From an uncultured Acetatifactor sp. (GTDB lineage Bacteria; Bacillota; Clostridia; Lachnospirales; Lachnospiraceae): a DNA stretch of 37,784 nt. Under the pieces are notes generated by a model that saw only the letters and a list, made by a program, of their open reading frames with translations, made no database searches and was not told the origin of the DNA. This document shows, in pieces, positions 17,028 to 23,365 of this stretch (position 1 is the first letter of the stretch; each line of letters opens with the position of its first letter). The stretch is taken from the NCBI GenBank assembly GCA_910578215.1, contig CAJTPH010000013.1:13321-51104 (forward strand), given 5' to 3'. The translations under genes and the position numbers were made by a program.

Positions 17028-17141
17028 TATCCAGAGCCGACCGAAATGAATATAAACGACACAGTCTGCTTGTATCCATTTCCGTCGGGCAGCATGCCCC
17101 GTTGGGAAAATCGGATATTTTTTCCAATGAGGCTCTGGATA
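17028..17141 (+). ncRNA. structured 5' leader RNA, riboswitch candidate of unknown class
   Basis: The 114-base leader closes on itself through TATCCAGAGCC (17028-17038) and GGCTCTGGATA (17131-17141), a perfect 11-bp stem. Inside lie three hairpins: GAAATG (17043-17048) with CATTTC (17077-17082); CGGGC (17086-17090) with GCCC-CG (17096-17101, one bulged C); and TTGGGAAAA (17102-17110) with TTTTTCCAA (17119-17127, one G-U). A competing fold pairs 17037-17048 with 17077-17088 through 11 of 12 bases and would break the closing stem and the second hairpin. GGAGGTG for the nitroreductase follows 15 bases later. I do not recognise it as SAM, FMN, TPP, cobalamin, THF, purine, lysine or T-box RNA. Confidence 0.5.
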
Positions 17142-17166
17142 TTAAAAAGCCATCGGAGGTGTCAAT

Positions 17167-17706
17167 ATGACAGCAAACGAATGTATCAAGGGCCGCAGAA
17201 GCATCCGCAGCTATACCAGCCAGCCCGTTTCCCATGAGGTGCTTTCTCAGATAGTGGAGACGGCTTCCTATGCTCCCAGCTGGAAAAACACACAGATCAC
17301 CCGCTACATCGCAGTGGAAGGCGAAGCAAAGTCGGCTCTGGCAAAATGCACCTCTCTTTACCGCGGAAACGGCGAAATTATGGAGAATGCTCCCATGGTT
17401 ATTGCCGTAACCATGCTTAAGGGACGCAGCGGCTATGAGAGAGACGGGTCTTTTTCCACTCCCAAGGGCGACAGATGGCAGATGTACGATGCCGGCGTTG
17501 CAAGCGAAGCCTTCTGTCTCGCCGCATACGAGCACGGGCTGGGAACCGTTATCATGGGCCTGTTTGACGAGGAAGAAGCGTCAAAGGTATTGAAGCTCCC
17601 CGAAGACAGAGAGCTTGTTGCTTTAATTCCCATCGGATATCCCGCGGAATCTCCTGACGCTCCCAAGCGCAAGGCGGTAGAAGATCTTTTATCCTTTCAA
17701 TCATAA
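17167..17706 (+). CDS. nitroreductase family protein
   Basis: A 179-residue FMN-dependent oxidoreductase of the nitroreductase fold. NECIKGRRSIRSYTSQPVSH is the typical FMN-phosphate-binding N-terminus, TASYAPSWKNTQITRYIAVE the second cofactor segment, and YDAGVASEAFCLAAYEHGLG with ALIPIGYPAESPDAPKRKAV the conserved C-terminal part. The substrate is not evident; members reduce nitro compounds, quinones or flavins. GGAGGTG lies 5 bases before the ATG. It is a single-gene unit: promoter at 16994, structured leader, and a strong terminator at 17711-17743. Confidence 0.92.
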   Translation: MTANECIKGRRSIRSYTSQPVSHEVLSQIVETASYAPSWKNTQITRYIAVEGEAKSALAKCTSLYRGNGEIMENAPMVIAVTMLKGRSGYERDGSFSTPKGDRWQMYDAGVASEAFCLAAYEHGLGTVIMGLFDEEEASKVLKLPEDRELVALIPIGYPAESPDAPKRKAVEDLLSFQS

Positions 17707-17710
17707 CAGG

Positions 17711-17743
17711 GAGTCGAAGATTTATGATCTTCGACTCTTTTTT
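17711..17743 (+). terminator. strong intrinsic terminator
   Basis: Perfect 11-bp stem GAGTCGAAGAT (17711-17721) / ATCTTCGACTC (17727-17737), loop TTATG, then six T (17738-17743). It ends the nitroreductase transcript 47 bases before pyrB. Confidence 0.93.
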
Positions 17744-17789
17744 CGGGCATCGAGAAATCAGATAAAAATTTAATATTAAGGAGAAAAAC

Positions 17790-18701
17790 ATGCGTCACCT
17801 TATGAACCCACTTGATTTTACACCGGAAGAACTTGACAGGCTTTTCGACCTGGCAAACGACATTGAGCACACACCTTCAAAGTATGCCCATGCCTGCGAC
17901 GGAAAGATTCTTGCAACCTGCTTCTATGAACCCAGCACCCGCACACGCCTGAGCTTTGAATCCGCCATGACTAGGCTGGGCGGCAGAGTCATCGGCTTCT
18001 CCGATGCCGCATCCTCATCCGCGTCAAAGGGCGAGAGCGTGTCCGATACCATCCGCGTCATCTCCTGCTATGCGGATATCTGCGCCATGAGACACCCCAA
18101 GGAGGGCGCGCCCATGGTAGCAAGCGAGCACTCCGGCATCCCCGTTATCAACGCAGGCGACGGCGGACATCAGCACCCTACCCAGACCCTCACCGACCTG
18201 CTCACCATCCGAAGCCTGAAGGGAAGGCTGAGCGATTTCACCATCGGTCTGTGCGGAGATCTGAAGTTTGGGCGCACCGTACATTCTCTTATCGACGCGC
18301 TGATTCGCTATGATAACATCCGTTTTATTTTCATCTCCCCCGAGGAGCTGCGGGTCCCTGACTACATCACGGACATGCTGAAGGAAAAAAATATTCCCTA
18401 TGAGGAAGTCATCCGGCTGGAAAACGTGATGCCGGACCTGGACATGCTCTACATGACCCGGGTGCAGAAGGAGCGCTTCTTTAACGAGGAGGACTATGTA
18501 AGATTAAAGGATTTCTATATTCTGGATACGGAGAAAATGCAGCTGGCAAGGAATGATATGCTGGTACTGCATCCCCTGCCCCGGGTAAACGAAATATCCG
18601 TGGAGGTGGACAACGACCCCAGGGCTGCCTACTTCAGACAGGCTCAGTACGGCGTTTATGTGCGGATGGCATTGATACTGACACTGCTGGAGCTTGCGTA
18701 A
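17790..18701 (+). CDS. pyrB: aspartate carbamoyltransferase catalytic subunit
   Basis: Condenses carbamoyl phosphate and aspartate, the committed pyrimidine step. The 303-residue protein shows the carbamoyl-phosphate loop FYEPSTRTRLSFESAM, then SSASKGESVSDTIRV, INAGDGGHQHPTQTLTDLLT, LCGDLKFGRTVHSLI, and VLHPLPRVNEI with DPRAAYFRQAQYGVYVRMAL. The presence of pyrI shows it belongs to the ATCase class with regulatory chains. AAGGAG lies 6 bases before the ATG. No clear promoter is seen in the 46 bases after the terminator, so its start signal, or read-through, is unresolved. Confidence 0.97.
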   Translation: MRHLMNPLDFTPEELDRLFDLANDIEHTPSKYAHACDGKILATCFYEPSTRTRLSFESAMTRLGGRVIGFSDAASSSASKGESVSDTIRVISCYADICAMRHPKEGAPMVASEHSGIPVINAGDGGHQHPTQTLTDLLTIRSLKGRLSDFTIGLCGDLKFGRTVHSLIDALIRYDNIRFIFISPEELRVPDYITDMLKEKNIPYEEVIRLENVMPDLDMLYMTRVQKERFFNEEDYVRLKDFYILDTEKMQLARNDMLVLHPLPRVNEISVEVDNDPRAAYFRQAQYGVYVRMALILTLLELA

Positions 18702-18730
18702 TTGTCACATGCCGCAGGACAGAAGCAAAA

Positions 18731-18912
18731 ATGACCATCATAATTAATAACCCCGCCATAAAGCAGCGGGCACGGAACTTGATGCGCCCCAAGGGGCACA
18801 GCCGCTTGGCTCATTGCCCGCGGGAATAAAACAGTCTCTGAACGAAAACACAGTACACAATTGAAAGTAAATTGCAGCCGCGAACTACGAGGGCAAAGGT
18901 TTCATCTTTCAA
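18731..18912 (+). promoter_or_regulatory. structured pyrB-pyrI intergenic region with possible 32-codon ORF
   Basis: The 255-base gap (18702-18956) is long for this gene pair. It holds GCGGGCA (18766-18772) / TGCCCGC (18815-18821), a perfect 7-bp stem that encloses a hairpin around GCCC-CAAG-GGGC (18786-18797) and another AGCC-GCTT-GGCT (18800-18811). A second long-range stem is TTGAAAG (18861-18867) / CTTTCAA (18906-18912). An open frame of 32 codons runs from ATG 18731 to TAA 18829 and covers the first structure, but has only a weak ribosome site. There is no T-run after any stem. Confidence 0.4.
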
Positions 18913-18956
18913 GAGGAGCCGTAATCGGAGACGGAACCGGAATAGGAGAATAAATT

Positions 18957-19391
18957 ATGCTGAATGTAGGAAAAATTGAAGAAGGCTTCGTGCTGGATCA
19001 CATCAAAGCCGGAAAAAGCCTGGATATTTACGAGCATCTGCAGCTGGACAAGCTGGACTGCACGGTTGCCATCATCAAAAATGCCAGAAGCGGCAAGATG
19101 GGAAAAAAAGACATTTTAAAGGTGGAATGCGATATCAACACGCTTGATCTGGATATTCTGGCTTATATCGACCACAATATCACAGTCAACGTTATAAAAA
19201 ACGGAATTATCGAGGAAAAGAAGGAGCTGGTGCTTCCCAAACAGATAAAAAATGTCATCAAGTGCCACAATCCCCGCTGCATCACCTCCATAGAGCAGGA
19301 GCTGCCCCATATTTTCTGCCTCGCAGACCCGGAAAAGGAGGTTTACCGCTGCAAATACTGCGAGCAGAAATACACTGAAAACACAAAATAA
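18957..19391 (+). CDS. pyrI: aspartate carbamoyltransferase regulatory subunit
   Basis: Binds nucleotide effectors and zinc, and holds the catalytic trimers together in ATCase. The 144-residue protein has the N-terminal nucleotide-binding domain (EGFVLDHIKAGKSLDIYEHL, IIKNARSGKMGKKDILKVE) and the C-terminal zinc domain with C103-x4-C108 and C132-x2-C135 (CHNPRC, CKYC). AGGAG precedes the ATG. It ends 7 bases before the convergent acyltransferase stop. Confidence 0.97.
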   Translation: MLNVGKIEEGFVLDHIKAGKSLDIYEHLQLDKLDCTVAIIKNARSGKMGKKDILKVECDINTLDLDILAYIDHNITVNVIKNGIIEEKKELVLPKQIKNVIKCHNPRCITSIEQELPHIFCLADPEKEVYRCKYCEQKYTENTK

Positions 19392-19398
19392 TTATGTA

Positions 19399-20460
19399 CT
19401 ATAGCCCGAACAAAAGCCTTTTGACCACCGGAAGCCTGCATAACACCCGGCAGCATACCGGAAGCAGCACAGCCTCAAGAGCTGCTAAGATGAAATAAAA
19501 CAGTGGAAATTTGATTTCAAAATTCTTATCCATCACATATGTTATTATTATCATGAGGGGCATGTGAAGCACATAATATGCAAAGCTTCTGCCCCTCATA
19601 AATCTCGTAAAGCCCGTCTCCCTGTTCCACCACCTCCCCGCCGTGCCAAGCAGCGCAAGGGTCATAAACCAGGCGTAGGCATTGGTGAGGGCATTCTTTA
19701 AACTCTCCATGGAAGCATAGCTTTCTCCCCAGAACCGAACGACATATACTCCCCCGATAAGCACCGCGGCTGACAGAAGCGGCAGCCAAAACCGTTCCAG
19801 AACTGCCTGCACCTCATCGTGAGAAAAGACATAATAACCCAGAAGAAAAAACAGCAGATAAAAACCGTTTCTGTACACCTCGATCAGAGGCATGTTCCCT
19901 ATCAGGGAGCTGCCCCACACCGCAAAAAAGAGCAGGCACAGCACCCAAAGCTTATCCGCCCTGCCCCCCAAAGTCCAAAGCCTGTCTTTTCTGTCAAGCC
20001 TGCGGACAAGCAGCAAAATTAACGTACAAAAAAAGAGCTCATGCAAAAACCAAAACGGGCCTATTCCGGCAAAACAGTAAACAAAATATTTTACAACACC
20101 TGGTATTAAATCTCCGTTTCCGGCAAACATATCCGCATACTGAGCCGTCACCCAGCCCCCGATCCAGCCAATCAGAAAAATACCTGCTATGGAGGGTATC
20201 AATATCTTTCTGACGCGGCCCCGCATAAACGCCCTGACGCCCTTTGCCTCCAGACCATGCCTTGCGCTGACGCCTGCTATCAGAAAGAGACATGCCATAA
20301 ACCACGGATATAACGCGTACTCCACTATATCCATCTGCGGCATTCCCGTGATAGCCACATTACTGATAATTCCCAGACTGTTAAATAAATAAAACACATG
20401 ATATATAATCACCAATATAATAATTCCGCATCTCAGATTATCAATATATGCCCTTCTCAT
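19399..20460 (-). CDS. acyltransferase family 3 membrane protein
   Basis: A 353-residue polytopic membrane protein of the Acyltransferase_3 family (PF01757), which O-acylates surface sugars or similar targets. RRAYIDNLRCGIIILVIIYH at the start holds the family histidine in the first helix. About ten hydrophobic helices follow, including GPFWFLHELFFCTLILLLV. I used the ATG at 20460 with GTGAGGGG upstream; the in-frame GTG at 20472 has no room for a ribosome site. It follows the XRE-AbrB gene by 71 bases, so both may be co-transcribed. Acyl donor and acceptor are unknown. Confidence 0.85.
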   Translation of the reverse strand: MRRAYIDNLRCGIIILVIIYHVFYLFNSLGIISNVAITGMPQMDIVEYALYPWFMACLFLIAGVSARHGLEAKGVRAFMRGRVRKILIPSIAGIFLIGWIGGWVTAQYADMFAGNGDLIPGVVKYFVYCFAGIGPFWFLHELFFCTLILLLVRRLDRKDRLWTLGGRADKLWVLCLLFFAVWGSSLIGNMPLIEVYRNGFYLLFFLLGYYVFSHDEVQAVLERFWLPLLSAAVLIGGVYVVRFWGESYASMESLKNALTNAYAWFMTLALLGTAGRWWNRETGFTRFMRGRSFAYYVLHMPLMIIITYVMDKNFEIKFPLFYFILAALEAVLLPVCCRVLCRLPVVKRLLFGL

Positions 20461-20531
20461 GCCACCCCTCACCCTTCTGTTTTCCGCTGCGTTTCCCTGC
20501 TTTCGGGTCCGTCCCGGTAACGCATCACCCG

Positions 20532-20966
20532 CTACCTTTCCCCCGGTTCATGCGCCGCATCCTTAACCGCTTTCATAAACTGCAGCATCACATCCTCCTT
20601 TACCAGGGCAAGCCCCTGTTCTTCGTCTCCCAGCACCATCAGCCTGTCGCCTGCCCGGATTCCAAAAACGTCTCTTGCTCGCTTGGGAATGACAATCTGC
20701 CCCTTTTCTCCGACACTGACCATGCCAAAGAGATGCTTTCCCTTCGGGGGCACCGGCAGTCCAAAGGCACTCACGGAATCTCTGACCATATCGTCCAGCG
20801 ACACGTCATAAAAATCTGCCAGCGCAATACAGTTATAGATGTCCGGAGAGGTCTCCCCGCTCTCCCACTTTGCATAAGCCTGTCTGGAAACGCCTGCTGC
20901 CTCCGCCGCCTGCTCCTGGGAAAGCCTCCTCATTTTCCTTAGATTCTGCAAATTTTCACCAAGCAT
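20532..20966 (-). CDS. XRE-type HTH regulator fused to SpoVT/AbrB domain
   Basis: A 144-residue regulator with two DNA-binding modules. Residues 1-60 are an XRE/Cro helix-turn-helix (LGENLQNLRKMRRLSQEQAA, then GVSRQAYAKWESGETSPDI). Residues about 78-125 are an AbrB-like swapped-hairpin domain (MVSVGEKGQIVIPKRARDVF, GIRAGDRLMVLGDE). Such two-module proteins are known in Firmicutes, but targets are mostly unknown. The ATG at 20966 is preferred, since the family begins with LGENLQNLR. A promoter (21065-21093), an upstream dyad (21102-21132) and a mini-ORF (21008-21034) lie ahead of it, suggesting self-regulation. Confidence 0.87.
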   Translation of the reverse strand: MLGENLQNLRKMRRLSQEQAAEAAGVSRQAYAKWESGETSPDIYNCIALADFYDVSLDDMVRDSVSAFGLPVPPKGKHLFGMVSVGEKGQIVIPKRARDVFGIRAGDRLMVLGDEEQGLALVKEDVMLQFMKAVKDAAHEPGER

Positions 20967-21007
20967 ACCGCTTCTCTCCCATCTCCCCGCCTTATGGGTC
21001 ACTCAAA

Positions 21008-21034
21008 TCAGAATTGTAAAATGGCCTTTTTCAT
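21008..21034 (-). CDS. 8-codon leader mini-ORF
   Basis: On the minus strand an ATG at 21034 with AAAGGTAGGA about 6 bases upstream opens MKKAILQF followed by TGA. It lies in the leader between the promoter at 21065-21093 and the XRE-AbrB start. The ribosome site is better than that of the regulator gene itself. It may be a regulatory leader peptide or chance. Confidence 0.3.
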   Translation of the reverse strand: MKKAILQF

Positions 21035-21064
21035 ACCATTCCTACCTTTGTTATCAATAATTGC

Positions 21065-21093
21065 ATTATACCGCTTGTGACAAACCACGTCCA
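21065..21093 (-). promoter_or_regulatory. promoter candidate for XRE-AbrB gene
   Basis: Minus strand TGGACG (21093-21088), 17-base spacer, TATAAT (21070-21065). Start of transcription near 21058, about 92 bases before the regulator ATG. Confidence 0.55.
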
Positions 21094-21101
21094 CCAACAG
21101 G

Positions 21102-21132
21102 ACATAACAAAATCTTCCTGTTTTTGTTATGT
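21102..21132. promoter_or_regulatory. 11-bp perfect dyad, candidate operator
   Basis: ACATAACAAAA (21102-21112) and TTTTGTTATGT (21122-21132) with a 9-base spacer. It lies 9 bases beyond the -35 of the minus-strand promoter, in the gap between the regulator and the small plus-strand ORF. No T-run follows on either strand, so it is more likely a binding site than a terminator. Confidence 0.5.
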
Positions 21133-21299
21133 TTCGTTGCATGGCGCCTTTTTTAATCCAATTATTCGCCAAAATCAGCCCTGCCCTGCCCCAGCGGAAC
21201 GCAATCCGCTGACCGTTTCGGGACTTTCTTTGCCGGAACAGGGGGAACAAAATCAATCTTTAAAAGGAGAGCCGCCTCATATCTGTATCACTGTATTAT

Positions 21300-21512
21300 A
21301 TGGCAAAAAGACCGCATCCCATAACCCCTCAGGAACAAAACAGCTGCAGTGAAATCGCGGAACAATATGATAAACAATATCCGTTTGGAGAATTATATGA
21401 AGATTTTTGTATATATGACGACGTGCTTATCGATGCAGAGTGGACTGTACATCTTGACGACATGAGCTTCAAATGGTCCGTGGAGGAGCATTGCTTTTTA
21501 CCGAACCTGTAA
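21300..21512 (+). CDS. small hypothetical protein, uncertain
   Basis: A 70-residue acidic open frame (SEIAEQYDKQYPFGELYEDF, CIYDDVLIDAEWTVHLDDM). The amino acid mix looks protein-like, and there is no gene on the other strand. Against it, the ATG lies about 30 bases after the only good ribosome site (AAAGGAG at 21263-21269) and no start codon is seen at the right distance. No family recognised. It ends 30 bases before the convergent RsgI-like gene. Otherwise 21133-21541 appears empty. Confidence 0.35.
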   Translation: MAKRPHPITPQEQNSCSEIAEQYDKQYPFGELYEDFCIYDDVLIDAEWTVHLDDMSFKWSVEEHCFLPNL

Positions 21513-21541
21513 AGTGTGCATTCCCTCCACAGGCAGCGGGG

Positions 21542-22279
21542 TCAGCGCCCCGCCCCGTGATGCCCTCCGTGATTTCCGCGATTGGGCCGCGAATGGTTTT
21601 CTTCCTTTTCCGTATCTCCATGCCCTCCGCAGCTGTTGATCCGTTTTTGGATCTCCTGCATGGTCATTCTGTGACAATCCTCCACGGTAATGCTTTCATC
21701 ATATTCCGCAAGCTCCAGATATGCCCTGTACTTCCCAAAAGACATTTCGTTTTGATGGGCTTCCTCCCTGCAGACTTTATCGCTGGTATAGGTAAACGCA
21801 TCATACATATTCCACGCTTCATTCGTAAGAAGCTGCTCTATCATAGAATCGGATTCCTCTGAAATAACGGTAAAAACCAACAGAGAGTCCTCTTTCAGAA
21901 GTCCGACATATCTTTCATTTTCCAAAAGCCGTTCGATCGCCTTCATATAGGGCAGGTTGTTTAACGCAAGCTGCTCCAGAATATCCTTCCCATCCCTGTT
22001 ATAGCCTTCCGCAGATACCACTCTGCCGAAACGGTTCAGCCCCAGCTCTACGGACGGATTGACGTCGATACTGATGTACGACACCGGTTCCCTGTAAACG
22101 GTATATCCCCCTGCGGCTAAAAAGATAAGCAGGCATACAGCCGCCAGCGCATATCGGAAGACCAAATGCCTTTTCCTACAATCCCTGCTTTTCCGCTGTT
22201 CTTCCAGATACTTCAGCGTATTTGTCTTCAGCTCCTCAGTTGCCCTTATCCCTTCCATGCTTTTTCGGAATCTGTTCAT
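21542..22279 (-). CDS. RsgI-like membrane anti-sigma factor with Gly/His-rich tail
   Basis: A 245-residue single-pass protein thought to hold its sigma factor at the membrane. Residues 1-38 are cytoplasmic (EGIRATEELKTNTLKYLEEQ). Residues 39-61 form the membrane helix. The outer part begins with the RsgI-type segment YISIDVNPSVELGLNRFGRV, including Asn74-Pro75, the bond at which RsgI proteins are known to cleave themselves. The end is Gly/His-rich (NHSRPNRGNHGGHHGAGR). The ATG overlaps the sigma factor stop as ATGA, typical of sigma/anti-sigma pairs. The Gly/His tail is unusual and also occurs in the cysteine-repeat protein two genes upstream. Confidence 0.85.
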   Translation of the reverse strand: MNRFRKSMEGIRATEELKTNTLKYLEEQRKSRDCRKRHLVFRYALAAVCLLIFLAAGGYTVYREPVSYISIDVNPSVELGLNRFGRVVSAEGYNRDGKDILEQLALNNLPYMKAIERLLENERYVGLLKEDSLLVFTVISEESDSMIEQLLTNEAWNMYDAFTYTSDKVCREEAHQNEMSFGKYRAYLELAEYDESITVEDCHRMTMQEIQKRINSCGGHGDTEKEENHSRPNRGNHGGHHGAGR

Positions 22280-22755
22280 GCCCATTCACCTCCCAGTTCT
22301 TCCTTCAACAACTCTCTTGCCCTGGAGAGCCAGGTATAGACCGTGTTTTCCTTTTTCCTGAGTATTCCGGCGATTTCCAATGCAGAATATCCTTCATAAT
22401 AGTGCAGATAGATCACATTTCTGTATTTCTCCGGCAGCTTAAGAACTGTTTCCAGAATCTCCGACGAAGTACTGTCCAGGCTATCGCTCTCCTCGGAAAG
22501 AACCTCCAGGGGAACATATTTCCTGCGTGAAAGATAGCGGAGATAATCGGTGCAGGCATTAATCGTTACCCGTATAAACCACGCCTTTTCATGGGCGCTG
22601 CTTTCAAAGGAAATCCCGGACAGCAGATATTTCAAATATACGTCCTGAAATATATCTTCCGTGTCATGTCTGTTTTTTAAGTGCACGAAGCATATCCTCC
22701 GCACCATATCCGCATATTCTTCCATTGCCTGGCTTAAATCCTCTGCACTTTTCAA
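22276..22755 (-). CDS. ECF-like sigma-70 family factor
   Basis: A 159-residue sigma factor. Region 2 includes HDTEDIFQDVYLKYLLSGIS and AWFIRVTINACTDYLRYLSR (core binding and -10 recognition); region 4 includes LKLPEKYRNVIYLHYYEGYS and ALEIAGILRKKENTVYTWLS (-35 recognition). I used the TTG at 22755 with AAGGAGG 7 bases upstream; this start fits better than an upstream in-frame codon without ribosome site. It overlaps the anti-sigma gene by 4 bases. The preceding gene is the CX5C protein, 150 bases upstream, and an ECF-like promoter lies ahead of that gene, so autoregulation is likely. Confidence 0.9.
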   Translation of the reverse strand: MKSAEDLSQAMEEYADMVRRICFVHLKNRHDTEDIFQDVYLKYLLSGISFESSAHEKAWFIRVTINACTDYLRYLSRRKYVPLEVLSEESDSLDSTSSEILETVLKLPEKYRNVIYLHYYEGYSALEIAGILRKKENTVYTWLSRARELLKEELGGEWA

Positions 22756-22818
22756 AGCCCTTCCTCCTTCCGCAGACGCTGCCCGCACCGTCCGCCTCCC
22801 CTATTGGGGTACTCGTTA

Positions 22819-22853
22819 AACGGCTGCTCATGCCAAGCAGCCGAGCAGCCGTT
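22819..22853. repeat. 11-bp perfect hairpin between CX5C gene and sigma gene
   Basis: AACGGCTGCTC (22819-22829) and GAGCAGCCGTT (22843-22853) with a 13-base loop. A short CCCC-TATT-GGGG hairpin (22798-22809) lies next to it. On the minus strand no T-run follows, so it may slow or process the transcript, lowering sigma expression relative to the CX5C protein, rather than end it. Confidence 0.45.
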
Positions 22854-22905
22854 TTCCTCGCTGCCCTTAAATCCCCCTCACCACTCGGGGAGACAGCTTT
22901 CCTTT

Positions 22906-23277
22906 TTAACGATGATGACGCGAATGATGGCTTCCTGAGCCGTGATGCCCCAAACCGTTTACAGCATACGTTCCCGCGCAACTTCCGCTGCCGTCACAGA
23001 CGCCTCCGTTCTGACATATGCCGGAAGTAACACAGCTTCCGTCCTGATAACACAGGCTTCCCCTGCAGGCGCCTCCGTTAGTGCACACTCCGTTTTGATC
23101 ACAGCTTCCGTTCGCCGTGCAGACTCCGTTTTGGTAACAAACCGCCGTCTGGGTCCTGACGGTCCTCGCAGCCTTTGCGTAATGGCAGGACCTGGCAAAT
23201 GCCACATTTGAAGTACCTCCCGCAAGTACAGCCACTGCCGCCAATGCTGCGATTACCCTTGACACTTTTCTTTTCAT
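22906..23277 (-). CDS. secreted CX5C-repeat, His-tailed protein
   Basis: A 123-residue exported protein I do not recognise. It has a signal peptide (MKRKVSRVIAALAAVAVLAG, cleavage probably after AFA at about 28). Then come ten cysteines at 47, 53, 59, 65, 71, 76, 82, 88, 94 and 100, five residues apart except one gap of four, with units such as CYQNGV, CTANGS, CDQNGV and CQNGGV. One more Cys is at 31. The end is HHGSGSHHSRHHR. The regular six-residue period suggests a compact solenoid, rich in disulfides or metal thiolates, with a His metal-binding tail. GGAGGG lies 7 bases before the ATG. First gene of the operon with sigma and anti-sigma factor. Confidence 0.85.
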   Translation of the reverse strand: MKRKVSRVIAALAAVAVLAGGTSNVAFARSCHYAKAARTVRTQTAVCYQNGVCTANGSCDQNGVCTNGGACRGSLCYQDGSCVTSGICQNGGVCDGSGSCAGTYAVNGLGHHGSGSHHSRHHR

Positions 23278-23321
23278 GATTTTACCCTCCATGTATTAAT
23301 TTTTTTGTCTTTCATAAGTAA

Positions 23322-23348
23322 TACGTCCGAAGCGGTAAAATCCTTTCA
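23322..23348 (-). promoter_or_regulatory. ECF-like promoter upstream of CX5C gene
   Basis: Minus strand TGAAAG (23348-23343), 17-base spacer, CGTATT (23327-23322 region; CGTA is 23325-23322). This resembles the TGAAAC-N16-CGTA layout of Bacillus ECF promoters, with one base more spacing. Start of transcription near 23315, 38 bases before the ATG. No sigma-A-type promoter is obvious here. Confidence 0.45.
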
Positions 23349-23365
23349 AAAATTTTAAAAAAATT

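Noticed and set aside
17028..17048. Resemblance of TATCCAGAG to the start of a SAM-I riboswitch
   Set aside because: The GGCAACC core and the other conserved SAM-I segments are absent from the leader.
17028..17141. Miniature transposon (inverted repeat ends 11 bp)
   Set aside because: No target-site duplication at the ends, and the inner hairpins and the promoter position fit a leader RNA better.
16984..17535. 183-codon minus-strand open frame
   Set aside because: Opposite the nitroreductase gene and its leader; no family pattern and no ribosome site.
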